Shown: piece after piece, positions 29,601 through 40,381 of the stretch
How the letters are laid out: every line of letters starts with the position of its first letter
Position numbering within the stretch: position 1 is the stretch's first letter
Assembly (NCBI RefSeq): GCF_022458985.1
Contig: NC_061777.1
Location: forward strand, 18,441,668 to 18,505,667
Reading direction: 5' to 3'
Source: Mugil cephalus
Lineage: Eukaryota; Chordata; Actinopteri; Mugiliformes; Mugilidae
DNA: 64,000 nt
Notes under the pieces: generated by a model
The model's database searches: none
Told to the model about the DNA's origin: nothing
Seen by the model: the letters and a program-made list of their open reading frames with translations, nothing else
Program-made: the position numbers and the translations under genes

Positions 29601-32600
29601 TGCAACCACACAATCTCCCACATGACTTACCAGGTCTGTTTTCTTTTATCAGATCTGCAACAAGGAAGTAGTCGGGCTGCAGGGGTGCAGCCAGCCACCA
29701 CTCCTGTTCTAATTAACCTTAAAGAGGATTAAGACATAGCCCGCTGTGCTGCACCAAGAGTTGCATTTTGTCAGCAATTCATGAATAAACTCAGTGCATA
29801 ATCATAACACCGGAGCATGCCGTAGTAAATCAGTGCAACAATTCTCCGTCCACAACTCTGCATGAATGAACGCTGCAGAGCAAAAAAATGTTTTCAGTGA
29901 GACATGTTTTCCTTAAAACAAAGGAATCAATCAAATGTTCATTTACATAATTGCTACCTCGCATAGGTTAATTAGCAGCTGCTTCGTGCATACTGAGTGC
30001 GCTGCACACATTCACACATCATCCCTTTTCATTCAGATGACTCAGAAAGCAACTGGCTCGTAAAGACGATGAAATGTGTTCCATCAGATTAATAAACACA
30101 GGCGATAAAACATGTTCTGTTGTAAGAGACCATTCACAGCCCTGCTCTGTTCTGAATGAAACGCTGCGTCCATTCAACTTGTAAATGAGAAATATTACAG
30201 CAGCGACTCACCGGCTAAATGCAATAACTCAACGGTGATTTTAGGACAAAGATGCAATGTTTGAAAAGCCTTCGGGGGAGACTGCACAGCCTACCTGAGA
30301 ATTCAGCCCTGCTTCTCCTCTCTTCTCCTCTTCTCTCTCCTCCTCTCTCGGGGAGCTGTCAGGGAATGATGCGGACTAAATTTCTGTGCAGGGCTCGGAT
30401 CCGAGCACGGAGTTAGTCATTGCGCATGGCTCCTGTCACCACAGCTCGTGTTTTTATTTTTTTATATGTATATATATCTTTCTGGGAGGAGGAGTGGTCT
30501 GTTGCTGGAGGCACCACCACAATGCGTGGGAACCCGTCTTCTATCCTGCGTGGAAGGATGGAAAGCCCTTGGTACCGTGGGAAGGAAACCCCTGGATCTG
30601 AAGTGATAACACTGATGCTCAAGTGGGCAGTCATCACCTGATCCAATTGTCTCCACAACGTAGTGTCTAAATTTGTCTCGGCGCCTAAGCCGCCCTGTCC
30701 AGAATTTACTCGTTTTGTTATACACTATGTTAATTGTAGCGTTTTTCAAAGTTGAATTGGCATTTTTTTTTTTTGCTTTTTTTGTTTGTTTTTTGTTTTT
30801 AAATTAACCTGTCATTGTAGCTTGACATTCGTTTTTGTTTTTTGTTTCGAGTTTTTTATTTGCTATGTATCCCATTAAAAAAAAGAAACATTTAAATGTT
30901 TTCTACACCGGGCTCAATTTGTTTTTTCTTATTTCCACATGTGTTGGCTTCGTGCTGTTTTGCTGCAAGAATTTCGTCTCCGTTGCCGTTGAAATACTAA
31001 TATCAACCTCAAATATAACAGATTTTTTAGTAAGGAAGCATTGCGCCATCTAATGGGTGAAGTGTTCATTGCACCCAGGAAAATATGAAATGCATCTTGT
31101 ATGCTTCGCCTATAATTGATGTACCTTGATTCAAGTCAACAAGCATGAAGGAATGGCCTATAATGCACTGATAAGAGTGACATGTTGGGATGCTGGCAGT
31201 CACAGGCCAGACACGTCTCATGTCAAAGAAGCTCATGTTTATCTGTTGACAGTCTGAGCACTGTTGCTGATATCCCAAACCACACCACACCACAAATGAG
31301 GCTGTGCAGTTTGATCTGTCCCTCTTCCATGTAGACTTCATTGACCTTGATTATGAAAATAAAATTCGGAAAATTATCACAAAAGTAAAAAAGTCTTCTT
31401 GTGCTATAATAACAGAATTTCTCAGTATTTCAATGAATGCCATATAAAGGGTTAAACCGAACACAATGCAATGCAGGTTGTAATTTCCAAGAATGATTTA
31501 AGAATGGCAGTCCAACCTGAAAAAATATTCAATTTGAATCTGGATTTTGACTTTTGGCTTGATTAAGCAACACAAACACAATTAATTATTGAATTTAAAT
31601 AAAGTATAGACAACTTTAAATGAAAACTCGTTACTCATGTTTTTGCCTTTTTGCTTTTTGTTTGTTTTTTGTGGCCTATTTTCAGAATATTGGTTTCACT
31701 GTTTCTGTGTTATATCAGTGCTGCAAAAAACGTCACTAAAATGTTTTATGTCTTCTAAATATTGTTTTTAAAGTCAAACTGTCGGGTATGTCAGGGATTA
31801 TAAATGCGGTACGATTTTATAATATAAATATTTACAATGTTTCACATTACCTAATCACTGACACCATCACAAGGAGAGCATATTCCAATGGCTTGTATCT
31901 TCAGTCTTGTATACCCTTGGCTAAATCTGTGCTTTATAACTTTGTAATAGGGAGAACATATTTAGGTGGCTGATACAATTAGCTGGCTTTCAACTGTTTA
32001 TTACAGTATTTTTTAATTTTTTTTTTATTTTAACGAATGGTTTTCTGAGACATGGAGAAACTTGTACATTTTTGGTTTTGGTTAAATAAGTGTGACTAGA
32101 GTGAATAGATATATGAGAAATATATATCTAAATATATATATATAAAATAAATAAATACATCAAAATGTCAGCAAATCAGGGTGTTTGTCTGTCTAATGGC
32201 CATAGTACAGAGATGAATGATCTTAATCCAGGTGACTAGACTGTAGCGGCCATGGAGACGACATGAAGGTTGCTGAGATGACTACTACAAACATGTTCGC
32301 ATCGATGGCATTTCATCAAGTAGATATCGATTTCAGTAAACATGCTCATCATTACTAATGACATGGAAATGGTGCCAGCAAAACCATGGGACCCCTTTCG
32401 ACAACTGGAATGTGGGATATGGTAAGGGATGTGCTCCCTCCTCCTTGCTCCCATCTTAAGGTTATGGCATGTAAAGGCGTATTGAAAACAAGCATGTTAT
32501 GGTAAAGCTGAGGCTTGAGCATCACCAACTATATGGAGGTTGTACAAAGAGTGTCCAGCCTGAGAAGCAAAATAATCTAGATAACCAGAAGTTTTATTGT

Positions 32601-33680
32601 ATTCCAAAAAGCCTTTTCACATCAGAGTTCATTGATTTGTTTCATATGCTCTCAGTGGAAGTTACTTACTGCCTTTTCATGTGTTTGACCTTGTGTGAGT
32701 GAGTGTGGTGAGCATTTGACTGAAGTGAGTTGAGGACACAGTTTTCCTGCTCAATAACTTTCTGCGTGCAGTGCAGTCGTCATGGACACGAAAGGCAGCT
32801 GTGTGATTTCCATTTGCTCCTCATGTCATCAGGTCTCACAGGAAACACCGTCAAAGCTGTGAGTGAGAGTGACAGCAGAGGGCGATGTTCTCTTCAAAAC
32901 ATATCAGGAATAAACGCCTCTGACCCACCTCAGTGTTTTTTCTCTTCATTTAAGTACTGAAAGTTTCCTTTCACAAAAATTAGAATTGACAGGGTTATAA
33001 AGATGATTTTGATTAGCCCCATCAATTGGTCTGGATTAATCGGTTAATTATTTGTTATGCATATTTTTTTTTAAATATCCATCATAATTTGAATTCTGTC
33101 TGTGCTGCAGTAACAGATGTACCTCAGTATTGTTCTCTAACTGCATCATTGTATCAACTTTAAAGTGAAAGACGCATTTTTCATAATTGAGATTTACGCT
33201 TGGCCTAAATGTGGACTCAATTCAGACATAATATTTAATTTGGTTTGTCGCTGTGATTGATCAAATTGATTCCGCGCAGATATTCAAACTTGTCATAGAT
33301 ATAAAATTGTACAGGCCTAGCAACTCAACAATGAATGAATGAATGGCCGCTATTGAATATACAGATTAACATATCTAATGGTATGTTATAAAACAATAGC
33401 TGTATCTGTCAACTTTTAATAAATCTTGAACAAACTCATATCAAAAAATCGAAATGCTATGTCACCAAACCCTGCTTCATCAATTTGTTGTTGAATAAAA
33501 ATATTACGGCGCTATACTGGAATATGTGCAAAACCAACAAGACTAAAATTTACTGGAAAAATAAGAAGACGCCGAATGGACTATGGACACTTCTGTTGTG
33601 TTTGTATCATTTGTATCCCAGCTGTCATAGTTGCTGGGTTACAAATATTACAGTAAAAAAGAAAAGGAAAAAAAAAGAGC

Positions 33681-33689
33681 ACTTCCGGT
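33681..33689. promoter_or_regulatory. ETS/GABPA-type site upstream of the C5orf34 homologue
   Basis: ACTTCCGGT is the reverse complement of the strong ETS-family consensus ACCGGAAGT. It lies about 135 bases before the start codon at 33825, in a CpG-containing stretch, consistent with a housekeeping-type promoter. Confidence 0.55.
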
Positions 33690-33824
33690 CCAGCTGGCTC
33701 CCTCTCACTGAGCGCGCCGATAACAAACGTCTCCACGTGATGACGTTGCCTGACGCAGTCGCCCTTTTTTGAGTTTCAGCGCGTCCACTGCTCGGGGAAG
33801 TTTACTCCCGTTTGCGGGTCTGAC

Positions 33825-36468
33825 ATGGAAACCGACGCCGCTGTGAGTTTGATGATAATGTATGAGGACGAGTCGGTGGACGTCCGTTACGGGAACGGAG
33901 CTCGGTTGCAGCTGTCGCCGTGCGGCTGCGAGTTCACGTTGGTGAAAGCCCAGGACCCCCGTGGACATCCTCTGCAGCCCCCCGAGAGAGTCCGACAGAG
34001 GACCAGGTTCACCGTGAGCACATACAAGGTATAACATTGCAATGGATTTGCCAATTTGTGCTACAGTGTTGTTAGATTAATGTTTGTTGGATTAATGTGC
34101 ATAGTTTGTTTTCCTTCTGTGCTATTATACAGTTAACATTGGTTACATTAATCTTGTCACACTCTTTATACAGGAGCTCATTGTAGCTGCACTGGAGTTC
34201 AGGAATAAATACGCTACTCGACCATATTTACCAGAGGAACTCATCTCAGCTGATCATAAGAAGGTATCAGAAACAATTTCCTGGGCTTCTGTTGTCAGTG
34301 AGGCCAGTAACTTAAGCATTATTTCCACCTGCAGCCTTTTTTCAGCATTGACTCAGTTGTGCGGTGGCCCGAGTGGTCGTCCTGTGAGCCTGAGCTCGGA
34401 CCCCGAGGTGAGGCCGTCGTCAGGTCGGAGGAGGGACAAGCCACCTTGGTGCTTTCGCCCTCGGGTGAGGAATTCACCGTCGAGTTCACATGCGCTCTCA
34501 GTCACACTCACAGTCAGCACCGCAGCGAGCCTCTTTCGAGAAGAGATCCTGGTGGCTGCCAAGATGGTCAGCAGCAAGGAAACGATCCCATCTGTGGCAG
34601 CACCGGTGACCTGACCAGAGACTGTCATCAGGGAAGAGGAAGCAGAAAGAAAGAGACGACTAGATCAAGGTCTTGTTCTCCGGGTATTATCAGTGCTGCT
34701 GAGCTAAAGGTAATGCTTCTCTGAATTATCCACGCACTTCTATCACAGTTCTGATTGTTAAGTGATTGTTGAGTTTGTATTCTCTTTCCAGCCCGAACAG
34801 ATGTACCAGTCCACTACGGTGATCCAGCATCACTCTTGCTGCGCTGTCGCCCCCATGTGGGCGTACCCTCTCTCCTTGGCTTGGCATCACTGGACAGCTC
34901 GTTTCTCAAAACCTACAGATGTCGAAGGAGAGGAAACAAGCAATTCCAACCGGGCTGACATCAGAAAAAACATGTTGGATGTATCCAGTGAAGAGAGAAG
35001 GTCCTGCCTGCCACAGGCACTGCCTCTCACATGTCCGTCACCTCACTGGCACAGGTGTGCGTATCGATAACAAGCTTGCACACTGTTTTGCAATGTTCAG
35101 TTACTGATTTAAGCTCACTTACTTGTGTCTTTAAGGTGGAGGGTTAAAGATCCCTTGGGCAAAGAAGAACATTCAGACCTTCCAACAGAGCTTGTGAAAA
35201 TATTGTGGTGTCAAGGAGTCACTTACAGGTAGGCATCTACGATGTTTTAGGGTTAACAGGGCCTTAAAGATCTTTGAAATGTTTGACTTTAAGTGAACGA
35301 ATTGCCCTCTATTTTTACTAAATGAATTTTTAGAAAACATGCCAGTATTGTTTCATCAAAGCAGTGGTCCCCCTCATGTAGGATACTGAGCGGAGCTTTC
35401 TCAGTCGTAGAGGTTTCCCCAGGCGATGGATCAGTCATCCGGTCTAACGGTCTCTTAAGCTCTTATTTCACCCATCATAAACCTGAGCTCCAATCAAAGC
35501 AGGTAATGTCTGATTTAATGTCTGATCTCATTAATGTTAAAAAGCTATTGAAGAATTTCCTAGAACCAACTTGTGTTTATCTCCCAGGTCAGAGAGGTCA
35601 CCTATCATTTAAACAGCCTTCCACCTGATGTACTTGGACAGGTCTACTCTGTGTGCTCCATTGTGAGCCGTGCAAATAGGTAAGCAATCACTTCATGACA
35701 GTCTGATAAGTTGAAGGACTATGGTTTATTCTGGTCTTCAGCAGTTTTGTGATAAACTGTTTTACAGGATCCTTATGTGCTACAACCAGACCAAACAGTT
35801 ACTGAAGCTCCATGCTGCTCCCAGCTGCTTAGAAGAGGTCAAAGACATAATCCATGCTCATCCCAATACACTAAATACTCCCAGTACACATAATACTGTG
35901 AAAATAAGAATTTTAGTCACAATGCAATATGTTTTCTTTTGTTTTTTTGTAGGACAGAGGTTTTTCTAAGCCAAAAACGTATGAAGACAATCTGCCAAAT
36001 GTGGCAGTTGTTGAGCAGCACATGAATGTTACGCAGGTTCCAGACAGTCGGTGATTAATATTTTTGTTTTAATTTTATTTATTAAATATTGTGTTAATAG
36101 CTTTATAATTCAACTGACCGTTTACTGCCTGCAGGTCAGATATGGTTGCTGCAGAACTGGAGAAGATAAAGCGATTCAACTGTATCCTTCAGTACTCGCT
36201 GTCGATGACGGTAAACACAGTCTGCGTATATACAATAGACTGCCAGTGTAAATTCTGACTTTGTGCACTCTTTAACATCCTCTGCTCAGTTCTGATGGAC
36301 AACAACCACCTGTTTGCAACTGAGAAAGAACACACGGACTCACACAGTAGCTCTGCTGGGTTCACTCATGAACCAGTAGATGAGACGTGCATTGCTGAAG
36401 CTCTTCAAAGGACCTCCAAAGCCATTCAGGACATTGATGCTCTCATAGCTTCGGCCGCACTCACTTAA
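33825..36468 (+). CDS. c5orf34: C5orf34 homologue (uncharacterised conserved protein)
   Basis: Homologue of human C5orf34, a protein of little known function. Eleven exons: 33825-34028, 34174-34263, 34335-34709, 34792-35054, 35136-35228, 35382-35502, 35588-35679, 35768-35837, 35953-36050, 36135-36181, 36290-36468. They total 1632 nt, giving 543 residues. The N-terminus ([20 protein letters not shown], then LSPCGCEF and ERVRQRTRF) matches the human start closely. Further matches are AMVAPMW-like [31 protein letters not shown], a block with [27 protein letters not shown] and the end [19 protein letters not shown]. Human is about 638 residues; the difference lies mainly in one block missing between YNQTKQLL and the ELEKI helix. 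Exon 8 may end at 35837 (weak GTCAAA donor); a GTGAAA donor at 35898 would leave a very short intron. The exon 10 donor (TGTATCC, after 36181) was chosen because it joins to the conserved C-terminus in frame. Confidence 0.88.
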
Positions 36469-36754
36469 AAACACTCCCTAACAATGTATATGGGTCTGTA
36501 AACATGTGAATAATACGGGTTTTCCAATGAAGAGTAACTTTGCTGTGATGGTGCTACATAACCTTTGGCCTTTTTCTTGAGTTTAGTGGTTGTCTTTCGT
36601 GCCAAGGACCCAAACTCAGATCTAAACAATACACACACACTGCTTATCAGCATGTCTTTGTCACAACACACTCCCTTCCTGTAGGGTTCAGAGATAAGAA
36701 CTTGATGTTTTCTCTCTACACCCATGGAAAATTGTGATTATACTATCAAATGTG

Positions 36755-36760
36755 ATTAAA
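36755..36760 (+). terminator. Candidate poly(A) signal for the C5orf34 homologue
   Basis: ATTAAA, repeated at 36766-36771, lies about 290 bases after the stop codon. It is a common variant of AATAAA. Position is the only support. Confidence 0.35.
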
Positions 36761-36827
36761 AAGTGATTAAAAAGGGTCTCAGTGTGACTAACTAAAATTT
36801 GTTGTGGTCGTCAGCTATCACATAAGT

Positions 36828-36880
36828 GTTTTACGAGATCTTCATAAGTTACAACCAGACCAAGCAGTCACTGAAGTTTT
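36828..36880 (+). pseudogene. Decayed duplicate of C5orf34-homologue exon 8
   Basis: This segment aligns with 35758-35810. Both share TTTTAC, TACAACCAGACCAA, CAGT and ACTGAAG in order. The copy has lost the splice acceptor (ACAGG became ACGAG). Similarity continues weakly upstream into intron 7 (GGTCTTCAGC versus GGTCGTCAGC). It lies about 360 bases beyond the stop codon, so it looks like a relic of a local tandem duplication. Confidence 0.7.
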
Positions 36881-37064
36881 CACTATTATGAATTGTTTTT
36901 TAAACTTACGTGCACAAGTATTAACATTGGACAAGTCAAACAAGCTGTGGTTTTGCATATATGTTCTCCCTTTTTTTTTTTAAAAAAAAGTAAAGAAATA
37001 AAAAGTGTTGGCTTTGTTTAGAGAAAACCCCACGCACATGATCACAACTGACATCTCCTTATAG

Positions 37065-37590
37065 TGCCTATGAATGTGAAGCCTCTTGTCAGTTTTAAAG
37101 GAGGAAAAAGACATGTCAAAGTCACAGTCCACCAGGTAACTCAGGGACAGTGGTGACTCTCAGCAGTGATCTATGGTAATGTGTTCTATCTATGTGAAAT
37201 CTGTCCATGCAGGCCAGGATAATTTAAAAGAGGAAAATGAGTCGTGGCCCAGTTCTTTGCAGTCTGAAGAGTCAGAGATTTATATTAATGTCAGAGCACC
37301 ACCTGACAGGCACAAAACATGATGCCTCTAAAAAAAATGGCATATTAAAAGGTTGAGAGTGAAAATTTTTGAAACCCCTTCTGAGTGCACGCTTTCTCTC
37401 ATTTTTAGTGACATGTAGAATGGTTGGGTGTTTCACATTTCTTTGAAACCACTGAAATTATGATATTTAAATGAATTTAATATTATAGTATAACAATGTC
37501 GTAGTTGATAGTCATGGCAGTAATCTTTGTGTTGTTTCACACAGCTTTGGTGGATGCCGTTTACAGTAACGCCGATGATCAAGAAACAAG
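37065..37590 (+). other. Exon-like segments with tyrosine motifs, unresolved
   Basis: Three short open segments follow AG acceptors. 37065-37135 reads PMNVKPLVSFKGGKRHVKV and ends at a GTAACT donor. 37213-37322 contains SEESEIYINVRAPPD and ends in TGA. 37545-37590 reads ALVDAVYSNADDQET and ends at a GTTGTA donor. EIYINV and AVYSNA look like SH2-binding tyrosine motifs of immune adaptors or receptors. The phases do not join cleanly, so I cannot assemble a gene. In human, FYB1 lies next to RICTOR in the same orientation, so a diverged or broken adaptor is one idea, but no FYB1-specific domain is seen. Chance is a real alternative. Confidence 0.25.
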
Positions 37591-37604
37591 GTTGTATATT
37601 TTAT

Positions 37605-37660
37605 GTAAGATAAATAGATACTTTATTTATCCCTTGGTAAATTCACTGTCCAGTAGCATC
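37605..37660 (-). repeat. LINE-type 3' tail remnant
   Basis: Read on the minus strand it ends AATTTACCAAGGGATAAATA then AAGTATCTATTTATC, a teleost retroposon 3' end type. A similar ending (AATAAAGTATCTATCT) occurs on the plus strand at about 3209-3228. Confidence 0.45.
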
Positions 37661-39639
37661 ATTACGTAGAAACAGACATCAAAGACATTTAAGTTATATA
37701 ATAACATAAATATATAAAGCTTGACTAAACCTCGTCGGTGCTTTCTTGGATTAATCGGTTGTACGATTGCTGAGCCAGATTTAAAAAAACGCGGCTTAAT
37801 CAAGCCAGGTGTGGATTGTTAGGATAAATGTGTGTTCACGTTATTCTTAAGAAGACCACAAGATAGATCACAGGATCACCTATAGGTAAAAGGAACACGG
37901 ACATGCGTCCTACTTTTAAAAAGGAGAGGGAAAATCCTGGTAGACAATTGTAGACGGGTTTAATGTGTAAGTAGTCTGAACATGTACAACTGATAAACCA
38001 TAGGCCTACTCCACTGGAACTGTCATAGTTGCAGTTAAAGAATGTGGAAACTATTACTCCACTAATCAATAGTTGTGTTTCTGCTTTAATATGGCACATA
38101 GAAGTACATGTTACTCATGTAGGTGGGGTATAATTAAGTTCAAACAATTGATCTACTCTTCTATTGAATCTATGTTCCCATGTTGTTCTGTTTCCTCCAT
38201 CATCTTTCACAGAGAACAAACTTAGGACTGGGAAGCAGGTGAAAACCAAATACAGGAATATTCTGCAGTCTGCTGACAATGATTTTCTGTATTATTTTAG
38301 TGGTCAAGAAAAAAACACATAAAACTGACACAGGGCATTGTCCACCCAGCCAGGAGCTGCCAGGAGGGAGGCCAGTGATGGACTCAGTTCGAGCAACAGG
38401 AAGTAGCAGCTTCTTAAGGGGTTCAGTAGACGTAGAAACTAAAAATTAAACACACTTGACAATATCATACCATCTGACTTTGAATTTGTTTGCAGTGTCA
38501 CCAGAAGACGATCCAGTTAGTACTGTACATTTTATTGAAATAACAGGCTCAGCATGTCCTTTCAAATGTCCGCACAAGTTCTGTTGATTCCTGTATGCAT
38601 GTATATGGCAGGAGGAGTGAACCTCTGAGGAGGAGACGCTGTCCCTGGACTCCAGAATACTTGAGGCAACATGTCAGTGTTGTGGAGATCCCCTGCTCAT
38701 TTAGTCCAAAATTAATGTAGAGTTGGTGATGTGGTGCTGATAAAAATATGCGTTACAGGAACCAGAGACACTCTAACTGTATTTGTGATGGAGTGTGTTA
38801 TTTCGTGTGGCTTTTGCTCTATACTCCAGGCTCAAAGCTGAAAAATGGTGCTTGTAAAATAGAATTTTATCTAGAAAAAAAAGTGTCCTTTTTTCTTTTA
38901 CCGTGAATGTGAGGTATACAAATGATTTGGAGAGGTGGGACTTTGAACTAATACTAGACAAAATGCACATACACAGAAAAAGGTACCACACAATGTACAA
39001 CAAAGTAATTTGTTGACAAAAATTCTGAATTCAGTATTTAAGTTTAGGAAATAAAATTGGCAATATGTTGTTCTCTGACCAATTGGCCAGCAATGTTGTC
39101 TTGTTAGATACTCATAATATCCGAGGTGCTTACAAATAGACAAATATACATCACATAATATACAAATATAATATAAAAATGGATATGCCATTATGAAGAG
39201 GAAACAGTAGAATGGGGAGTTGGACCTATATCTACACTATATTGCCCCCGTCAGCCATAATTGAGACCGTCTTTCAACTCCATCTTTAAAAGTAAAAATC
39301 TCATCAACTACAATGATCCACATACTAATCAAACCTCTGACAGAACTTTGACAAGTAGTCTTTATTGGTATTGTTATATAACAGTAGGCCTGACAGTAAT
39401 AAAACCAAATGAATGACTACAAAGATTGATCAAGTTAAAATCAAAAGTCAGAATGATGCGGAACCGTTAGAATAGTGATATATAATTCTCTTTCATTTTT
39501 TTCTCTTTCTCTTTCCTATGTATTTTTCTTATTATTTTTATTATTCATTTATTTTTACATCTGTATTGTATTGTACTGTCTGATTTTTGTATCTTTTAGA
39601 AGCTTGTGGTTTTTAATAGTTTACTTTTATGTGCAACGA

Positions 39640-39700
39640 AGCTACTGTGACCAAGTAAATTCCCTCATGGATCATTAAAGTCTGTCTAAGTCTAAGCCTA
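39640..39700 (+). repeat. LINE-type 3' tail with GTCTAA repeats
   Basis: CAAGTAAATTCCCTCATGG is followed by ATCATTAAAGTC and short GTCTAA tandem units, which is the usual end of a fish non-LTR retroposon. No coding part is recognisable upstream. Confidence 0.45.
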
Positions 39701-40324
39701 AGTTATATTAATAAAGACAAGATTCCAAATAAATCTTGCTTCTTCCTTTGTTTTGTTTAAATATTTTGTCTACTGATATGAGCTTTTGTCTTTATATATA
39801 ATCTGTGTAAATAAACACTACTAAAACTAAAAATCAACCAGCAAATGAAATGACTATATTTATAATATTTGGATGCAGGATGACTGAAATCATCTAACAT
39901 GTGTAGAAAGACCATGGAAATGCTTTAAAACACATTAATCTCTCACAGTGTTGACAACAGATCCAACACAGGATCGATCTTATCCTGGTTCTTAGCCTGG
40001 TCTGAAGCAGGCTAGCTGCAGAGGATAAATCACCATGGTTACTTGAACTTAGTTGCTTGTACTAAGTTATCCTGCTTTTGTGCAACCGAGTTGAGGAGAA
40101 ATTCATCCAGGATAACCAATATATCCCGGCATAATCCCTTATCCTGGTTTCGTGCAATACTCTTCTGGTGTCCAGTTGGTGGGCTTCTTATTTGATGACT
40201 AAAATACAGTCGCCAGATCAGATTTATCCTTTCATCCCTCATGAGATTGCACGGATATTAGGAGGATTCAGCTGATCTCAGGTCTGTTGGTTCCAGCGGC
40301 AGCGGCAACATCCGTCGCTTGTTT

Positions 40325-40381
40325 TCTCGCGAGAGTCCGCGAAGTTTCCGGTGTTGTGTATGTTCCTGGAAACATGGCGGC
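40325..40381 (+). promoter_or_regulatory. rictor core promoter motifs: TCTCGCGAGA, ETS, YY1
   Basis: Three known promoter motifs sit within 60 bases. The palindrome TCTCGCGAGA is at 40325-40334 (the BANP-type CGCG element). TTTCCGGTG, an ETS-type site in reverse, is at 40345-40353. AAACATGGCGGC, matching the YY1 consensus, is at 40370-40381 and contains the rictor start codon. This fits a TATA-less housekeeping promoter with a very short 5' UTR. The motifs are seen directly; their use is inferred. Confidence 0.6.

Larger units (their letters stand above)
19671..33824. other. Large non-coding interval between rph3a and the C5orf34 homologue
   Basis: About 14 kb with no coding exon I can support. 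It is expected to contain the rph3a promoter and any noncoding 5' exons. A pyrimidine-rich and then GC-richer patch around 30300-30660 is one candidate, but nothing decisive is seen. It holds a Tc1-like transposase remnant (25288-25463), a 13-bp perfect hairpin (24133-24165), a 25-base A tract (26665-26689), a T-rich run near 30760-30860 and AT-rich DNA at 32100-32160. Open frames here are short and lack splice or homology support. Confidence 0.6.
36469..40324. other. Interval between the C5orf34 homologue and rictor
   Basis: It holds the 3' UTR of the upstream gene, a decayed exon-8 copy, exon-like pieces with tyrosine motifs (37065-37590), LINE-type tails at 37605-37660 (minus) and 39640-39700 (plus), and AT-rich DNA. 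No complete gene could be built here. Confidence 0.55.

Noticed and set aside
30386-30749. Overlapping frames on both strands near 30.4-30.7 kb
   Set aside because: No splice sites, no homology and inconsistent frames. The GC-richer patch may be promoter-like, but a coding call is not supported.
36182-36251. Alternative end of the C5orf34 homologue by reading through exon 10
   Set aside because: The frame stays open to a TGA at about 36256, but splicing at 36181 joins in frame to the conserved C-terminal exon, which is much better supported.
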